In this document: positions 62,908-64,000 of the stretch, one piece after another
Layout: each line of letters begins with the position of its first letter
How positions within the stretch are numbered: the first letter of the stretch is position 1
Assembly: GCF_000764535.1 (NCBI RefSeq)
Contig: NZ_CP009571.1
Span: 558,001-622,000, forward strand
DNA: 64,000 nucleotides
Origin: Sphingomonas taxi
GTDB lineage: Bacteria > Pseudomonadota > Alphaproteobacteria > Sphingomonadales > Sphingomonadaceae
Reading direction: 5' to 3'
Translations under genes and position numbers: made by a program
Notes under the pieces: model-generated
Told to the model about the DNA's origin: nothing
Database searches by the model: none
What the model saw: the letters and a program-made list of their open reading frames with translations, nothing else

Positions 62908-64000
62908 ATGACATATCTATCGAGGCATTCCATGCTGTTGACGCTGGCGGCCGGCACGATGCTGGCGGGAATGCCGGCGCAGGCGCAGGCGCAGGTGAGG
63001 GACGGCGCGGCCGTCGCGCCGGACGCGAACAGCGACGGCGACCAGCCGGACATCGTCGTCACCGGCTTCCGCGCGTCGCAGCGCTCGGCGACCAAGGCGA
63101 AGCGCGAGGCGGCGGTGATCCTCGATTCCGTCGCGCAGGACGATGTCGGCCGGCTGCCCGACCTCAACATCGTCGAGGCGAGCCGGCGGATCACCGGCGT
63201 GTCGGTGGTCGGCGGGGCGGACGCGACCAAGAACCGCGACATCTACCAGCGCGCGACGATCCGTGGCCTCGATCCGCGCTACAATCTCGTCACGATCGAC
63301 GGCATTCCGCTCGCCTCGCCCGACTGGGTCTATCGCGGTGCGCGGCTCGAGATGCTGCCGGCATCGCTCGTCTCGCGGATCGAGGCGATCAAGAGCGTCA
63401 GCGCGCAATATGATCCGCACGCGCTCGGCGGCCAGATCAACATCGTGTCGAAAAGCGCCTTCGACGGCCGCGGCGACCGCAGTCTGGTGCTCAACGCCAA
63501 TGCCGCGACAACGACACCGCAGGCAAGCTCATCCGCGGCGGTGGCGTGACGATCCGTACCGATGCGACCGCCGCGGCGCGGTTCGGCGCCAACCGCGATT
63601 TCGGCGTCGTCGCCTCGGCGGAATATCAGCGCCTGCCGTCGACCGCGCGCGCCGAACTGCCCGGCGACAGCAATGGCGCGGGCTGGTCCTATTTCACCGC
63701 CGCGGGGGCGCGCACGCCGTTCGCCACCCTGTCTACCGGTTATCCGGTGCCGGTGCGCAACCAGGACTATTTCTTCGAGAATATGCGCACCCGGCTCAGC
63801 GGCAACCTGAAGCTGGAATGGCGACCCGACGATGCGACCGCGCTGGCGCTGTTCGGCGGCTATTATCACGACACCGATACCGAGACGCGGTACGAGATGC
63901 TGACCATTCCGACCGGCGCGCCGACCGACGTCACGCCGGGCAGCGGCCGCTTCGCGCGCGGCGACCTGCAGCAGGGGCTGACCTATCAGCCGGTGACGCG
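62908..64000 (+). pseudogene. TonB-dependent receptor, frameshifted and cut by the window edge
   Basis: A Caulobacter-type TBDR: signal peptide (LLTLAAGTMLAGMPAQAQAQ), PDIVVTGFRASQRSATKAKREAAVILDSVAQDDVGRLPDLNIVEASRRITGV, plug end DPHALGGQINIVSKSAFDGRG. Frame 1 then ends in TGA at 63547-63549. From about 63508 the homologous reading continues in the -1 frame (NDTAGKLIRGGGVTIRTDATAAARFG..., typical barrel strands) to the window end without a stop. Restoring one base at 63508 gives NANAAYNDTAGK, as in relatives, so a single base has been lost: a true inactivating mutation or a sequencing error. The site is not a homopolymer. Same divergent promoter as the ROK gene. Confidence 0.88.

Noticed and set aside
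1..64000. tRNA, rRNA, CRISPR array, prophage or insertion sequence
   Set aside because: No cloverleaf, rRNA segment, regular direct-repeat array, transposase or integrase was recognised.

Overview
The window is GC-rich, densely coded chromosomal DNA. It carries five TonB-dependent receptors (TBDRs), ROK-type regulators beside receptor genes, two RND efflux operons, a ROSE-like leader in front of hsp20 genes and short palindromic intergenic repeats. Together these suggest an alphaproteobacterium of the order Sphingomonadales, most likely Sphingomonas or a close relative. That assignment is inferred from gene content and style; no rRNA or tRNA gene was recognised. I see no phage, insertion sequence, integrase or CRISPR array. 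Most of the window reads as chromosome with accessory uptake and efflux loci.

Layout. 1-10 kb holds housekeeping and metabolic genes: a Rho_N-type small protein, a translationally coupled MFS-cysK-cell wall hydrolase operon, hisI with a lipoprotein, a MerR regulator with an acyl-CoA dehydrogenase, a type II NADH dehydrogenase and a serine acetyltransferase. 10-18 kb is a carbohydrate uptake locus: a TBDR followed by a glycosyltransferase, divergent from an ABC importer (binding protein and two permeases), with the matching ATPase gene convergent and overlapping the last permease. 18-24 kb holds two very small genes, a TupA-like ATP-grasp protein, a siderophore-type TBDR with a Fur-like site, a GlxA/FtrA-type regulator and a DMT transporter.

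24-33 kb holds a two-gene unit of unknown function (a DUF3142-like lipoprotein and a 761-residue secreted protein), a sugar porter coupled to a small-molecule kinase, a MetY-type sulfhydrylase, a YghU-type GST and a GH35 beta-galactosidase. 33-41 kb holds two Hsp20 genes behind a probable heat-shock promoter and ROSE thermometer, then an RND efflux operon with a membrane-anchored AraC-type regulator.

41-52 kb holds a TBDR, a beta-propeller-like protein, a 28-codon mini-gene and a ROK regulator joined by ATGA overlaps, then an M16 metallopeptidase divergent from another large TBDR. That last pair resembles the receptor/protease logic of Fus-type protein import. 52-64 kb holds a DJ-1/Hsp31 protein with its TetR regulator, a second RND operon with its own TetR regulator, and a ROK regulator divergent from a TBDR that carries a one-base frameshift and runs off the end.

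The regulatory reading is the most informative result. Three local regulators can be paired with repeated dyad sites: TetR/DJ-1 (TAGAC-N5-GTCTA, two sites), TetR/RND (TACCGNNCGGTA, three sites) and ROK/TBDR (one 35-bp dyad). Candidate operators also lie in front of the MerR gene, ndh, the siderophore receptor and the ABC/TBDR pair.
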